Below, piece by piece: positions 25,604 to 33,512 of a DNA stretch of 64,000 nucleotides. Where the stretch lies: NCBI GenBank assembly GCA_963669295.1, contig OY769938.1:4712001-4776000 (forward strand). Reading direction: 5' to 3'. Every line of letters starts with the position of its first letter. The stretch's first letter is position 1. This DNA is from G963669295 sp963669295. Lineage in GTDB: Bacteria; Bacteroidota; Bacteroidia; Flavobacteriales_D; CALLUQ01. The position numbers and the translations under genes are program-made. Below the pieces are notes generated by a model, which ran no database searches, had not been told where the DNA came from, and worked only from the letters and a program-made list of their open reading frames with translations.

Positions 25604-25990
25604 ATGAACAATCAAGAAAAACGCAGTTTGCCCGAAGGAGCAATTGAGCTAGACCATGCGATCAATCGCATACAGGCCTGGAATGCACTTAGCCCTGATC
25701 AGCAAGCTGTTTTAGTACAAAACAAAATTGCCTTTACGGTCGATGACATTGATTTTAGTGCCTTATGCAACTCGCCCGATGCGGTGGGCATGCGCATTTA
25801 CTTTGGCCTCAATACTCCTCCCGGTCAACAGTGGGATGTGTCGTTGTTGTTGGTAGGTATTGATGCCAGGGGGCGCGACTTAATCAATTATAGCAGTCTT
25901 CAACCGCACTATGTTTTCGATTTTACACGCCCTTGCCCCAGCACCTGCGATTGCAGCAGTGTGCTGATGGAAGGATTGTGTTCAGAGTAA
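25604..25990 (+). CDS. Small protein with C-terminal PCPSTCD motif, paralogue 2
   Basis: 128 residues, paralogous to the gene 118 bases upstream. Shared blocks: I-A-hAI-R-AW near the start, GMRIYFGLN, VSLLLVGID-GRDLINYS, and the identical FDFTRPCPSTCD. This copy has two more cysteines after the motif (CDCSS, GLCSE). No signal peptide. It lies only 8 bases before the 7-TM gene and is probably co-transcribed with the kinase and regulator, so it may be their ligand, reporter or output. Confidence 0.77.
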   Translation: MNNQEKRSLPEGAIELDHAINRIQAWNALSPDQQAVLVQNKIAFTVDDIDFSALCNSPDAVGMRIYFGLNTPPGQQWDVSLLLVGIDARGRDLINYSSLQPHYVFDFTRPCPSTCDCSSVLMEGLCSE

Positions 25991-25998
25991 TTGTAGTA

Positions 25999-26679
25999 AT
26001 GATGTCGGAGCTGATGCTCGATTTATCCAATGTGGCGGCCGCATGTTTGCTGGCCGCCACATTATTGGGTTTGTTTAAACTCAAGCACGCTACTACAGCC
26101 GTAAAATGGCTGGTGTTGCAGTTGGTAGTGGCCATGGTGGTAGAAGTGTTGTCGCGTGTGTTTTGGGCTTACCAGTGGAACAACATGCCTTTATTGCATG
26201 CTTTTACCCTGGTAGAGTTTACCTTGTTCGCCCTGTTTTTCGATCGTGCCATGCTGCAACAAAGTCGTTTTAAACTGGTAGGGCGCATGGTGTGCTGGGC
26301 AGTAGGGGGAGGCATTTTGTGCAACTCGTTATTCGTACAGTCGTGGTTTGAGTTTAACAGCTATGGGCGCCTGCTGGAAAGTGCGGTGCTGATTGGTGCC
26401 GGAGTTATCTTTCTGTTTTGGAGCGCCCATACTGGTGTGTCCATTGCCAAAGGGTTGCACTGGATGGTAGGAGGAACACTGATTTATTTTTCGGGCATTG
26501 TATTCATTTTTTTATTCAGCAACCTTCAGGTGCATTTTAAGCTGGAACTGAGGATGGAGCTGTGGGCCATTCATGCCCTCATTAACGCCTTGTTTTATGG
26601 GCTAATATTTATTGGATTATGGAAACATCCATCGATCAAAATGAAGTCGTCTTCATCGTCTTCCTCGGTTGTGCGGTAA
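25999..26679 (+). CDS. Seven-TM membrane protein, likely sensor partner of the kinase
   Basis: 226 residues from ATG 25999 (ATG 26002 equally possible). Seven hydrophobic helices are countable: about 9-27, 36-58, 65-86, 94-114, 124-145, 153-175 and 188-210. Loops are short, so signal recognition would be inside the membrane. The tail is Ser-rich (SSSSSSS). The last 61 bases overlap the start of the histidine kinase in another frame, which ties the two in expression. No enzymatic motif. Function inferred only from context. Confidence 0.75.
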   Translation: MMSELMLDLSNVAAACLLAATLLGLFKLKHATTAVKWLVLQLVVAMVVEVLSRVFWAYQWNNMPLLHAFTLVEFTLFALFFDRAMLQQSRFKLVGRMVCWAVGGGILCNSLFVQSWFEFNSYGRLLESAVLIGAGVIFLFWSAHTGVSIAKGLHWMVGGTLIYFSGIVFIFLFSNLQVHFKLELRMELWAIHALINALFYGLIFIGLWKHPSIKMKSSSSSSSVVR

Positions 26680-27431
26680 TGCTCCTGTTGGCGGTATCGC
26701 TATTGTTGTTTTACCACATTCACCGAAGAAAAATTGCCGACAAGGCCCTGGCTATGGAGCGGCAGGAGTTGCAACACCAGGAAGCCTTGTTGCAGCATAA
26801 CATAGTGGTGCAGGAGGAGGAACGCAAACGCATTGCCAAAGATTTGCACGACGAGGTAGGGTCGAGGCTTAGCCTTGGCCTGTTGCATGTAGGGCAGCTG
26901 CAACAAGCCATCGATCATCAGCCGGAAGAGCAACTGCAGCAAATCAGAACCATTTTAAACGGTGCCATCCAAAGTACCCGCCAACTGTCGCATTCGCTTA
27001 TGCCCCCTGTGCTGGAAGAGTTTGGATTAGAGCAAGCCTTGCGCGAATTGGTAGAGCAGGTTCCTGCTACTGCCGGAGTGAAGCTCACCTTTGCCACCAA
27101 TGGCGTTGCCATAAAGCGGGGCAGTGCGGTAGAGTTGGGGTTGTTTCGCATTGCACAAGAGTTGCTTACCAACACCTTGAAACATGCTGCGGCCACAGCC
27201 ATCCACCTGCAATTAGAAGAAACGGCTTTGGGTGTGCAGTTTACCTATTCCGATAACGGCAAAGGCATGGATTGGCACCTGGCCATGCAACAAGGAGGCA
27301 TGGGACTAAAAAACATTGAGCACCGCATTCAAATGATCCCTGCTACCCACAGCATACACACCGCTCCGGGGCAGGGCATGCAGGTGCAAATTACGGTCAA
27401 CACTAACAACCACCAACATGAAAAACATTAA
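26619..27431 (+). CDS. Membrane-anchored HisKA_3-type sensor histidine kinase
   Basis: 270 residues. One membrane helix (about 10-32, VFIVFLGCAVMLLLAVSLLL), a coiled-coil linker (about 40-65), then the dimerisation helix with ERKRIAKDLHDEVGS, phospho-acceptor H77. The ATP-binding domain has an N box (AQELLTNTLKHA), a G1 box (YSDNGKGM) and GGMGLKNIEHR. It has no sensor domain of its own, which suggests that the overlapping 7-TM protein senses the signal. Its last 14 bases overlap the response regulator. Confidence 0.92.
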   Translation: METSIDQNEVVFIVFLGCAVMLLLAVSLLLFYHIHRRKIADKALAMERQELQHQEALLQHNIVVQEEERKRIAKDLHDEVGSRLSLGLLHVGQLQQAIDHQPEEQLQQIRTILNGAIQSTRQLSHSLMPPVLEEFGLEQALRELVEQVPATAGVKLTFATNGVAIKRGSAVELGLFRIAQELLTNTLKHAAATAIHLQLEETALGVQFTYSDNGKGMDWHLAMQQGGMGLKNIEHRIQMIPATHSIHTAPGQGMQVQITVNTNNHQHEKH

Positions 27432-28110
27432 AATAGCATTGGTCGACGATGAAACGCTGTTTCGCAATGGTATGCGGATGATTATTGAGCGCTTTGAAGG
27501 CATTGAGGTAGTGCTTGATGCGGGAAGCGGAACCGAATTTTTAACACAGCTTAAGGCATTGGAAACGGTGCCAGAAGTGGTGTTACTCGATTTAAAAATG
27601 CCCGATATGAATGGCATGGAAGTGGCCAAACAGTTGGTCGACGATTATCCGGCCATGTACATCATTGTATTGTCGCTGCACTTTAGCAAAGCTTTTGTTA
27701 CCCACATGATAGAGCTGGGAGCCAGTGCTTACCTGGCCAAAAGTGTTACGCCCGAAGTGGTGGAAAACACCATTCGAAGCGTGGTGCAAAATGGCTTTCA
27801 TTACAGCAATGAGGTGACCGCCATGATGCGCGAGGCGTTGCAAGACAAAACGCAGATGAAGCCGAGCTTCGACAGCACCATTGCCATTACCCGCCGCGAA
27901 CGGGAAGTGCTGGAACTCATTTGCCAGCAAAAAACCAACCATGAAATTGCTGAACAACTCTTTGTAAGTCCGCGCACAGTGGCCGGGCATCGCAATAATT
28001 TACTCAGCAAAACCGGGGTGCGCAACACAGCCGGACTGGTGATCTTTGCCCTACAATCAGGCATTTACCGTTTGGGAGAGGCCAACGAGTTGAACAACCT
28101 GAGCTGGTAA
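27418..28110 (+). CDS. NarL/LuxR-type response regulator
   Basis: 230 residues. Receiver domain with D10-D11, phospho-acceptor D58 in VVLLDLKMPDMNG, a later T/S and K105-type residue in AKSVTPE. A LuxR-type helix-turn-helix (TRREREVLELICQQ ... SPRTVAGHRNNLLSKTG, about 160-220). It is the cognate partner of the kinase it overlaps. Targets are unknown; the divergent leader-peptide-like gene and the PCPSTCD genes are natural candidates. Confidence 0.93.
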   Translation: MKNIKIALVDDETLFRNGMRMIIERFEGIEVVLDAGSGTEFLTQLKALETVPEVVLLDLKMPDMNGMEVAKQLVDDYPAMYIIVLSLHFSKAFVTHMIELGASAYLAKSVTPEVVENTIRSVVQNGFHYSNEVTAMMREALQDKTQMKPSFDSTIAITRREREVLELICQQKTNHEIAEQLFVSPRTVAGHRNNLLSKTGVRNTAGLVIFALQSGIYRLGEANELNNLSW

Positions 28111-28141
28111 AATAGCAGGAGTTCTATTCATTAAAATGGCG

Positions 28142-28149
28142 TAACTTTA
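28142..28149 (+). promoter_or_regulatory. -7 box five bases before the start codon
   Basis: TAACTTTA matches TAnnTTTG at seven of eight positions and lies 5 bases before the ATG at 28155, so the transcript would have almost no leader. Confidence 0.45.
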
Positions 28150-28154
28150 TCGGT

Positions 28155-29282
28155 ATGAAGCAACTACTATTGTCTTTGGCTCTGTGCATTGCGGCCGGTG
28201 CTTATGCCAATGATGGGGTATATTACACTTCGGGCAATCAGCTCATCCCTATATTCGAAACCGATGTTGCCGTTACCAAAGAGGTGTTGCGCATCATACG
28301 CATCAACCGCAACGAGGTAAAGGTGGTGGTCGATTATACCTTCCACAACCCTTCGGCAGCAAAACAAGTAACCGTGGGCTTCGAAGCCCGATCGCCCCGT
28401 GGCGATGCCGATGGACGGCCTAAAAACGGACAACACCCCAACATTCGCAATTTCACCGTGCAGGTAAATGGCCAAACATTGCCCTACCAAACCGCTATTG
28501 TTACCAGCGACCAATACGTGCAAAACAATGCCATCGTTTCCAAAACGGAGGAAGAGGTGACCGGAAGGGATTTTAACCCCAATTACCCGCGATTCAACTA
28601 TGTGAATCATTTTGATGCGCTGTTTAAGCCAGGTGAAAACAGCATTCATCACGAGTATATTTTTACGTTATCGAGCTCCATTGAACTCGATTTTAATTTC
28701 GACTACATCCTCACCGCTGCTAACCGTTGGGCCAATCGACAAATTGATGATTTTACCCTCATTTTGGAGCTGGGCGAATATTGCAATTACAATGTGATGC
28801 GTACCTTTTTTAATAACAACAGCGAGTGGCAGTGCGATGGCAAGCTGGTGGACGTAAAACCTTTTCCATACATCGATGAAGCAATAGGATCGATGGGGGT
28901 ATATGCCGGCCAACAGCCATTGGTATTCAAACAACTGAATTTCCAGCCCAGCGGAGAGTTGAGCATATACAAACAACGCGATTTTAACTTGTTTCAAATC
29001 GAGCAATTTGATGCTGCCAACGATGCCTTGCCTTACGAGGTGTACGATGCCAGAAACATTCAGCACTCGGCCAACGAAACATCGTTTAAAATTTTGCGCA
29101 ACCTGCCCTTTGCCTGTAGGGGGTATGTGTTTAAAACCGAGGCCATTCAACGGTATTACGAAAGCATGCCCTGGTACCAACCCCGCCCTGGATACGAGGC
29201 AACAACCGATGGGTTAAAGGAAGAAGAAATGCAATGGCTCGAAATGGTAAGGACCAACAAATGGGGAGGGCATAACGAGTAG
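28155..29282 (+). CDS. Secreted DUF4424-like protein with YARHG domain
   Basis: 375 residues. Signal peptide ending at GAYAND. Residues 20-285 form an all-beta region with the DUF4424-like pattern (VTKEVLRIIRINRNEVKVVV, FHNPSAAKQVTVGFEA). The C-terminus from about 312 is a YARHG domain: LRNLPFACRGYVFKT, then YYESMPWYQPRPGYE and a final L-x-x-E-E helix. YARHG is an extracellular domain of unknown function. The protein is probably periplasmic or surface-located. Monocistronic. Confidence 0.78.
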   Translation: MKQLLLSLALCIAAGAYANDGVYYTSGNQLIPIFETDVAVTKEVLRIIRINRNEVKVVVDYTFHNPSAAKQVTVGFEARSPRGDADGRPKNGQHPNIRNFTVQVNGQTLPYQTAIVTSDQYVQNNAIVSKTEEEVTGRDFNPNYPRFNYVNHFDALFKPGENSIHHEYIFTLSSSIELDFNFDYILTAANRWANRQIDDFTLILELGEYCNYNVMRTFFNNNSEWQCDGKLVDVKPFPYIDEAIGSMGVYAGQQPLVFKQLNFQPSGELSIYKQRDFNLFQIEQFDAANDALPYEVYDARNIQHSANETSFKILRNLPFACRGYVFKTEAIQRYYESMPWYQPRPGYEATTDGLKEEEMQWLEMVRTNKWGGHNE

Positions 29283-29303
29283 CTCAAAGCCAGCCGAAAG
29301 CAG

Positions 29304-29675
29304 TTACTTTTTTACCGACAACACCACCCGAAAACCGTCGGGGTCTTCGTAGGTAAGTCCTTTCTTCAACCAGTAAGGATTGCGAGGGGTAACCGGAAAC
29401 ACATTGTATGCATACAGTCGCGCTTCAAGATCAATCAACTCCTTTTGGCTATCGAGGTAAAATACCAGCAAGTCATCTTCGTCAGGCGTATGGGTAGGGC
29501 CATCTTCCGAAATGGTGAACTCCAAATGCCAATCCAACCCCTTTTTACCAATAAATACCCCATCGTACCCGTCGTGGCCCTGGAAGGTGCCAAGTTGTTC
29601 AAGGCCTAGTAGCTCGCAATAAAAACGAACAATAGGAGGGAGGTGGTGGGTATGGCGTGCTACACGTAGGGTCAT
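29304..29675 (-). CDS. VOC-family (glyoxalase-fold) protein
   Basis: 123 residues. Typical beta-alpha-beta-beta-beta modules: RVARHTHHLPPIVRFYCELL at the start, a middle strand with WHLEFTI, and the end YEDPDGFRVVLSV. Conserved H and E residues fit a metal site (H8, E54-type, E112-type) but were not aligned. Enzyme reaction unknown; closest in layout to YycE-like members. The ATG overlaps the stop of the upstream thioredoxin-like gene (ATGA). Confidence 0.83.
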   Translation of the reverse strand: MTLRVARHTHHLPPIVRFYCELLGLEQLGTFQGHDGYDGVFIGKKGLDWHLEFTISEDGPTHTPDEDDLLVFYLDSQKELIDLEARLYAYNVFPVTPRNPYWLKKGLTYEDPDGFRVVLSVKK

Positions 29676-31177
29676 TTGATGTGTTTTTTGAATTGTTGTT
29701 TGAGTAATTTCAACTGACTGGGGCGTGCAGCGTTATGTTCAACCACTTTGCCCGAATCATCAATAATCATGTACGTAGGCAGCAGCAACCTGCCTCCGGC
29801 TTTGGCGCGTAGGTCTTCTTGCAAAAGTTCGCCGGCAAACACATGCCCTCCTTTCAATTGATAGTAATCAACCATTTCGCGCCACTGCTCCCTCTTTTCG
29901 GGCTGGTCTACAGTAATGTATACCTTTTGCACCTTGTATTGTTGAAGCAGCGCATCAAATTCGGGGGTAGTGTTTTCAAACTCCTTGCGGCAGGGACCAC
30001 ACCAGGTAGCCCAAACATCTACATAAATAAAGCGGTTGGGATAATGCGATGCAAGGCCGCTAACTTGATCCAATGCCTTACTTTCTATAAAGTAGATGCC
30101 TTTACTGCTATTGGCCTGTTGCTTTTCTTGCTCCCTAAAGGCAAGTACATCAGCAATGTTAGCAGTTAACAATGGAAGGTAACTGCTGTTGGGATAAGCA
30201 GCTTCAAATTTTTTGTACTGCTCCAGTGCTTCGGGAGCAAACTTATTCTTTAACAACATGCCATTGATGAAATAGGCCAGGGTGTGTTCTGCCACTTCGC
30301 CCTTAAATTGACCCTTTACCACGCTCCAGAAATCTATGGCGCTATTTTCGGCATTCATAACAGTTTGTATGCGCAAGTAAAAGCTTTTAAACATTGCATA
30401 CCACATCGAAGGCAGGGCCTTCCTGTTTTCTATGGCTACATGAGTAAAGTGTAGGGTCAACTGTTTGTCCCACAGATCACTTTCATCGTTATAAACAAGA
30501 GGTGTAGTAACGGCTGGTTGCCGTCCGTGCATCCAGGTCATAATGGCCACCATGCCATAGTAGTAAGTAATGTCGTTGCGCAAAAAAGAGGCGAAGTCAT
30601 CGTGCAAGTCTTCCATGGCATTTATCCTGGCCAGGTCGGCTTCTTTTTGTTGCTGTATTTGATCATATGCTTCAAGGGCATTGCTATTTTTAAGCAACTC
30701 AGCAATGAACAGAGGTGCGCCACTCACCTCAAAGTTTTGCTGTTCAAAGCTATTGAGTAAGGCTTGTTCTTTGGCCAGGTCGCCTTCAAATTGTAGCGTG
30801 TTCCATAAGTCGTTGCGTTGCCCTCTAATGGTGTAGTTTCCGCCAGGCTCTACAAACAGTTGTATACAGTTGTACCGTCCTTGCTGCTCGCCAAAGAAAA
30901 AGTATACCTGGCACACGCCTTTTGTTTCAATGGGAAGCGTAAGCTTCAAAGTGCCTTGCGCATCGGTTTTTGCCTTGGTCCAGTTGCCAATAAAAGCATG
31001 TCCATGAACTGGCATACCTACATTAATGGTTTCATGGCTGCCTCCTTCAAAATGCAATTGTAAAGTAAAAGGACTGCTAAAAGCCGGGTGCAAGAAGCAA
31101 ACCAGGGTTAAGCAAAGAAGCCTTCTAAACGAAAGGTATAGAAGAGTTGGCCTTTTATAATGGCAAATGAAATTCAT
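29672..31177 (-). CDS. TlpA-like thioredoxin-fold protein with DUF4369-like N-domain
   Basis: 501 residues. A signal sequence or anchor (about 12-35, FRRLLCLTLVCFLHPAFS). An N-terminal beta domain (40-125) resembles DUF4369, then a helical middle (130-360). The C-terminal thioredoxin domain has WATWCGPCRKEF (CGPC active site, about residue 394) and a cis-Pro in LLLPTYMIID. It should act as a periplasmic disulfide reductase. It is 9 bases after the upstream gene and overlaps the VOC gene. Confidence 0.87.
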   Translation of the reverse strand: MNFICHYKRPTLLYLSFRRLLCLTLVCFLHPAFSSPFTLQLHFEGGSHETINVGMPVHGHAFIGNWTKAKTDAQGTLKLTLPIETKGVCQVYFFFGEQQGRYNCIQLFVEPGGNYTIRGQRNDLWNTLQFEGDLAKEQALLNSFEQQNFEVSGAPLFIAELLKNSNALEAYDQIQQQKEADLARINAMEDLHDDFASFLRNDITYYYGMVAIMTWMHGRQPAVTTPLVYNDESDLWDKQLTLHFTHVAIENRKALPSMWYAMFKSFYLRIQTVMNAENSAIDFWSVVKGQFKGEVAEHTLAYFINGMLLKNKFAPEALEQYKKFEAAYPNSSYLPLLTANIADVLAFREQEKQQANSSKGIYFIESKALDQVSGLASHYPNRFIYVDVWATWCGPCRKEFENTTPEFDALLQQYKVQKVYITVDQPEKREQWREMVDYYQLKGGHVFAGELLQEDLRAKAGGRLLLPTYMIIDDSGKVVEHNAARPSQLKLLKQQFKKHIK

Positions 31178-31186
31178 AGCAAGTGC

Positions 31187-32020
31187 CTAATGTTTCAACG
31201 AGGGTGTTTCATCATTGTCTTCATACTTCCCTTTAATACGAGCCACCAACAGTCGAATGGGTAAACGCATATAAATACATCCACCACATTGGTAGGCCTC
31301 TCCGCGTTTTTGAGCTACTACTGCTATGAGGCGTCGAACATTGCTGCGCATAAAAAGTCCTTTGTGGTGCAACTGGTAAAAACCATCTATGGCATACAGT
31401 TGTAACTCTACTGCAGGAGAGCGCAACCACTGGTAAAGGGTCGCAGTGTCGCGCTGTGCAATCAATTCATCCAATTTTATACGGTAGGGTGGTGCCCCAC
31501 CAATTAATCCACAAGCCTTTCCATAAGCAAGGTCGGTGGTAAACAATTCATGGTAATTCAACGCTACTCCATATACTTGCTGGTACCGTTGCTGTAGCAA
31601 TTGCCAGGAAACATCTGCCGTATCTACCGCTACCCTCACTTCGGTAGGTACCCAATTGCCATCGCTATCTTTTACGTTTTTGAGGTGTACTAGCTTGTAA
31701 AATACCAGGCTACTGTCTTTGCGAATCAATTTAATGTGATGGGTGCGCAATGTACTAATGGCAGCATTGTCGGCATCCTGCTCTCGTTCTACAAAGGCAA
31801 TGATTTCTTCGGTATAATTGTCTACTATTTCGCGCTTCAGCTTAGTGCTCCAACGGTAAGTAATGCGTGGTTCCTTAAAGTCTTTGTAATAATCTAACGT
31901 GGCTTTTAACTCATTGTAATCAAAATGCACCAACTGGTTTTTTAAGTTTTCACCGGCCGATTGTGCTTGTACCATGAGGCAGGTAAACATCAAGGTCAGT
32001 GTAAAAATAAATCTAGCCAT
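31187..32020 (-). CDS. Secreted protein of unknown function
   Basis: 277 residues. Clear signal peptide (MARFIFTLTLMFTCLMVQAQ). The mature part is mixed alpha/beta, with a possible small domain having C-x2-C-type cysteines near the end (AYQCGGCIYM). A helix-rich stretch (LYQWLRSPAVELQLYAIDGF) resembles a HEAT unit. No family was recognised. It precedes the thioredoxin-like gene by 9 bases, so the two are probably an operon and the cysteines might be substrates of that protein. Confidence 0.7.
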   Translation of the reverse strand: MARFIFTLTLMFTCLMVQAQSAGENLKNQLVHFDYNELKATLDYYKDFKEPRITYRWSTKLKREIVDNYTEEIIAFVEREQDADNAAISTLRTHHIKLIRKDSSLVFYKLVHLKNVKDSDGNWVPTEVRVAVDTADVSWQLLQQRYQQVYGVALNYHELFTTDLAYGKACGLIGGAPPYRIKLDELIAQRDTATLYQWLRSPAVELQLYAIDGFYQLHHKGLFMRSNVRRLIAVVAQKRGEAYQCGGCIYMRLPIRLLVARIKGKYEDNDETPSLKH

Positions 32021-32101
32021 ACCAGGGTAATTGCTTTTTTGCTACCATTCAATTCCTTCTATAAATATAACACGAAAATCAACCAAATGTTACAGCCAAC
32101 A

Positions 32102-32455
32102 TCAATGCTGCTCAATGGCATTGGTAGAATCGTTAACTCCCTTAGGCGTTTCTTTAATTTTCGCCCCATCATTAAACTCCTCTGTGGTACCATAACTTTC
32201 CTCTTCCTCTTCGCTGTATCCACCCGCAGCAAGTTTTTCCAGGCCTTGCAACATCTTCTCTCGCTCTTCATCAGCAGCGGCAGCAGCAGTACTGTCTACC
32301 ACCAATGTATCATTCACCGGAGCATCGGGAGGGGGAGGTAACGAAGGCGGGGTTTCTTCCAACAAGGGTTCTTCTAATGGGACTTCCATTTCAGGAGTAT
32401 CTGCACCACAAGCAGTCAATACGCCCAGGGCAATCAACAACAGGAATAAACGCAT
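32102..32455 (-). CDS. Small acidic, Pro-rich lipoprotein
   Basis: 117 residues from the ATG at 32455, which gives a perfect lipoprotein signal (MRLFLLLIALGVLTACG); the longer frame upstream would bury it. The mature protein is low-complexity: many Glu and Pro (PLEEPLLEETPPSLPPPPD), an Ala run, then YSEEEEES. Probably an unstructured tethered protein of the envelope. Function unknown. Confidence 0.72.
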   Translation of the reverse strand: MRLFLLLIALGVLTACGADTPEMEVPLEEPLLEETPPSLPPPPDAPVNDTLVVDSTAAAAADEEREKMLQGLEKLAAGGYSEEEEESYGTTEEFNDGAKIKETPKGVNDSTNAIEQH

Positions 32456-32487
32456 CGCACAAAGTTTAAGGTAAAGGTAGGCCTTAC

Positions 32488-33351
32488 TCATTCCAATTGC
32501 AATGCTTTGCGAAGCCCGGCATCCTTGTTATGATTTTGGGTCCAGTAGGCACTTTTCATGGTGTTGAGCCGGGTGCCAGTGGTGGTCAGCTGCTTTTTAC
32601 TACTGCCAAAGCCACTCTCGTACGTTTCTGTCCACGAAAGGATGTGGTGCGGAAATTTACGCTCGTAACGAATGGTGAGCTCCCGCTGTAAAGTAGGGTA
32701 GTTCAAGGTATAATCCATGGTGTTTTCATCCACTTCGGTTTGGTGTGCCACACAATTATACCCCTTGGCTTCCTGGTGCATCAGGCGCAAATAAAAGAAG
32801 GCGGGAACCATGGTGAGGTTACCTGTAGGCAATTGGTGGGGCTGTAAGCGAATCATACTCCACACATCGTCTTCCAGCAAGGTTTTAGGGATGCTGAGGG
32901 CAGCTGATTCGCCTTCGAAATACGACTGAATGTTAATGTTGAACTGGGTATTATTGGTGAGTTCCATGTACGTGTGGCCGCACCATTCTTGCGATGATGA
33001 CGATACCTTAAGCGAGTGCTTTCCTTTGTGGAAAGGAAAAAAAGTGCTGGTCATCATCGAGTAGGGGTAAATGCCCGTATTGAAGTTTTTGGTGAAGTTG
33101 AGTTTTAACACCGATACATCGTTTTTGCTCGGAGTATCCGACTTCGCATTTTTTGTAGGCGAGAAAGGTTCGGTAACAAACACCATCACGGCTTTTCCTT
33201 CACGCATTTCACCATATCGGGCTTGCGTAAGGGCGTAGCTGGTAATCTCGGCTTCGCCACCATACCAATAATTGTGTTGATTTAGAGGAGCCTCTGCGGC
33301 ATTGGTACTGCACAGCAGGGCAGTAAAAAGAAAGGGAATCAGTGCATTCAT
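32488..33351 (-). CDS. Secreted conserved Bacteroidota protein
   Basis: 287 residues from the ATG at 33351; the TTG 9 bases upstream is part of a promoter-like box. Signal peptide ends near STNAAEA. Motifs: NYWYGGEAEITSYALTQARY then GEMREGKAVMVFVTEPF, then WCGHTYMEL. Proteins with this opening are widespread in Bacteroidota and are often labelled 'septum formation inhibitor Maf', but nothing here resembles the Maf nucleotidase; I do not assign a function. Confidence 0.78.
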   Translation of the reverse strand: MNALIPFLFTALLCSTNAAEAPLNQHNYWYGGEAEITSYALTQARYGEMREGKAVMVFVTEPFSPTKNAKSDTPSKNDVSVLKLNFTKNFNTGIYPYSMMTSTFFPFHKGKHSLKVSSSSQEWCGHTYMELTNNTQFNINIQSYFEGESAALSIPKTLLEDDVWSMIRLQPHQLPTGNLTMVPAFFYLRLMHQEAKGYNCVAHQTEVDENTMDYTLNYPTLQRELTIRYERKFPHHILSWTETYESGFGSSKKQLTTTGTRLNTMKSAYWTQNHNKDAGLRKALQLE

Positions 33352-33357
33352 CGTCGC

Positions 33358-33365
33358 CAAATTTA
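33358..33365 (-). promoter_or_regulatory. -7 box six bases before the start codon
   Basis: TAAATTTG on the minus strand, an exact TAnnTTTG match, six bases before the ATG at 33351. This supports that start and a nearly leaderless mRNA. Confidence 0.55.
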
Positions 33366-33432
33366 GTGTAGAACAAGGTACTAAATTGGTGTGGGTACCA
33401 CAAGATGATATTGCTCACCCTGTTAAGCGGGA

Positions 33433-33460
33433 CGATCATGTGCGTCTTATCACACGATCG
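33433..33460 (-). terminator. Hairpin downstream of the CotH gene
   Basis: CGATCATGTG pairs with CACACGATCG with one mismatch around an 8-base loop. There is no T run, so termination is uncertain. Confidence 0.35.
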
Positions 33461-33512
33461 CCCCTTGCCTCTACTATTACTTGCTTAACATAGGGTTTAA
33501 CTACAGTCAAAA

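Noticed and set aside
32488..33351. Septum formation inhibitor Maf
   Set aside because: The protein has a signal peptide and none of the Maf nucleotide-binding motifs; the label seems to be a propagated error.
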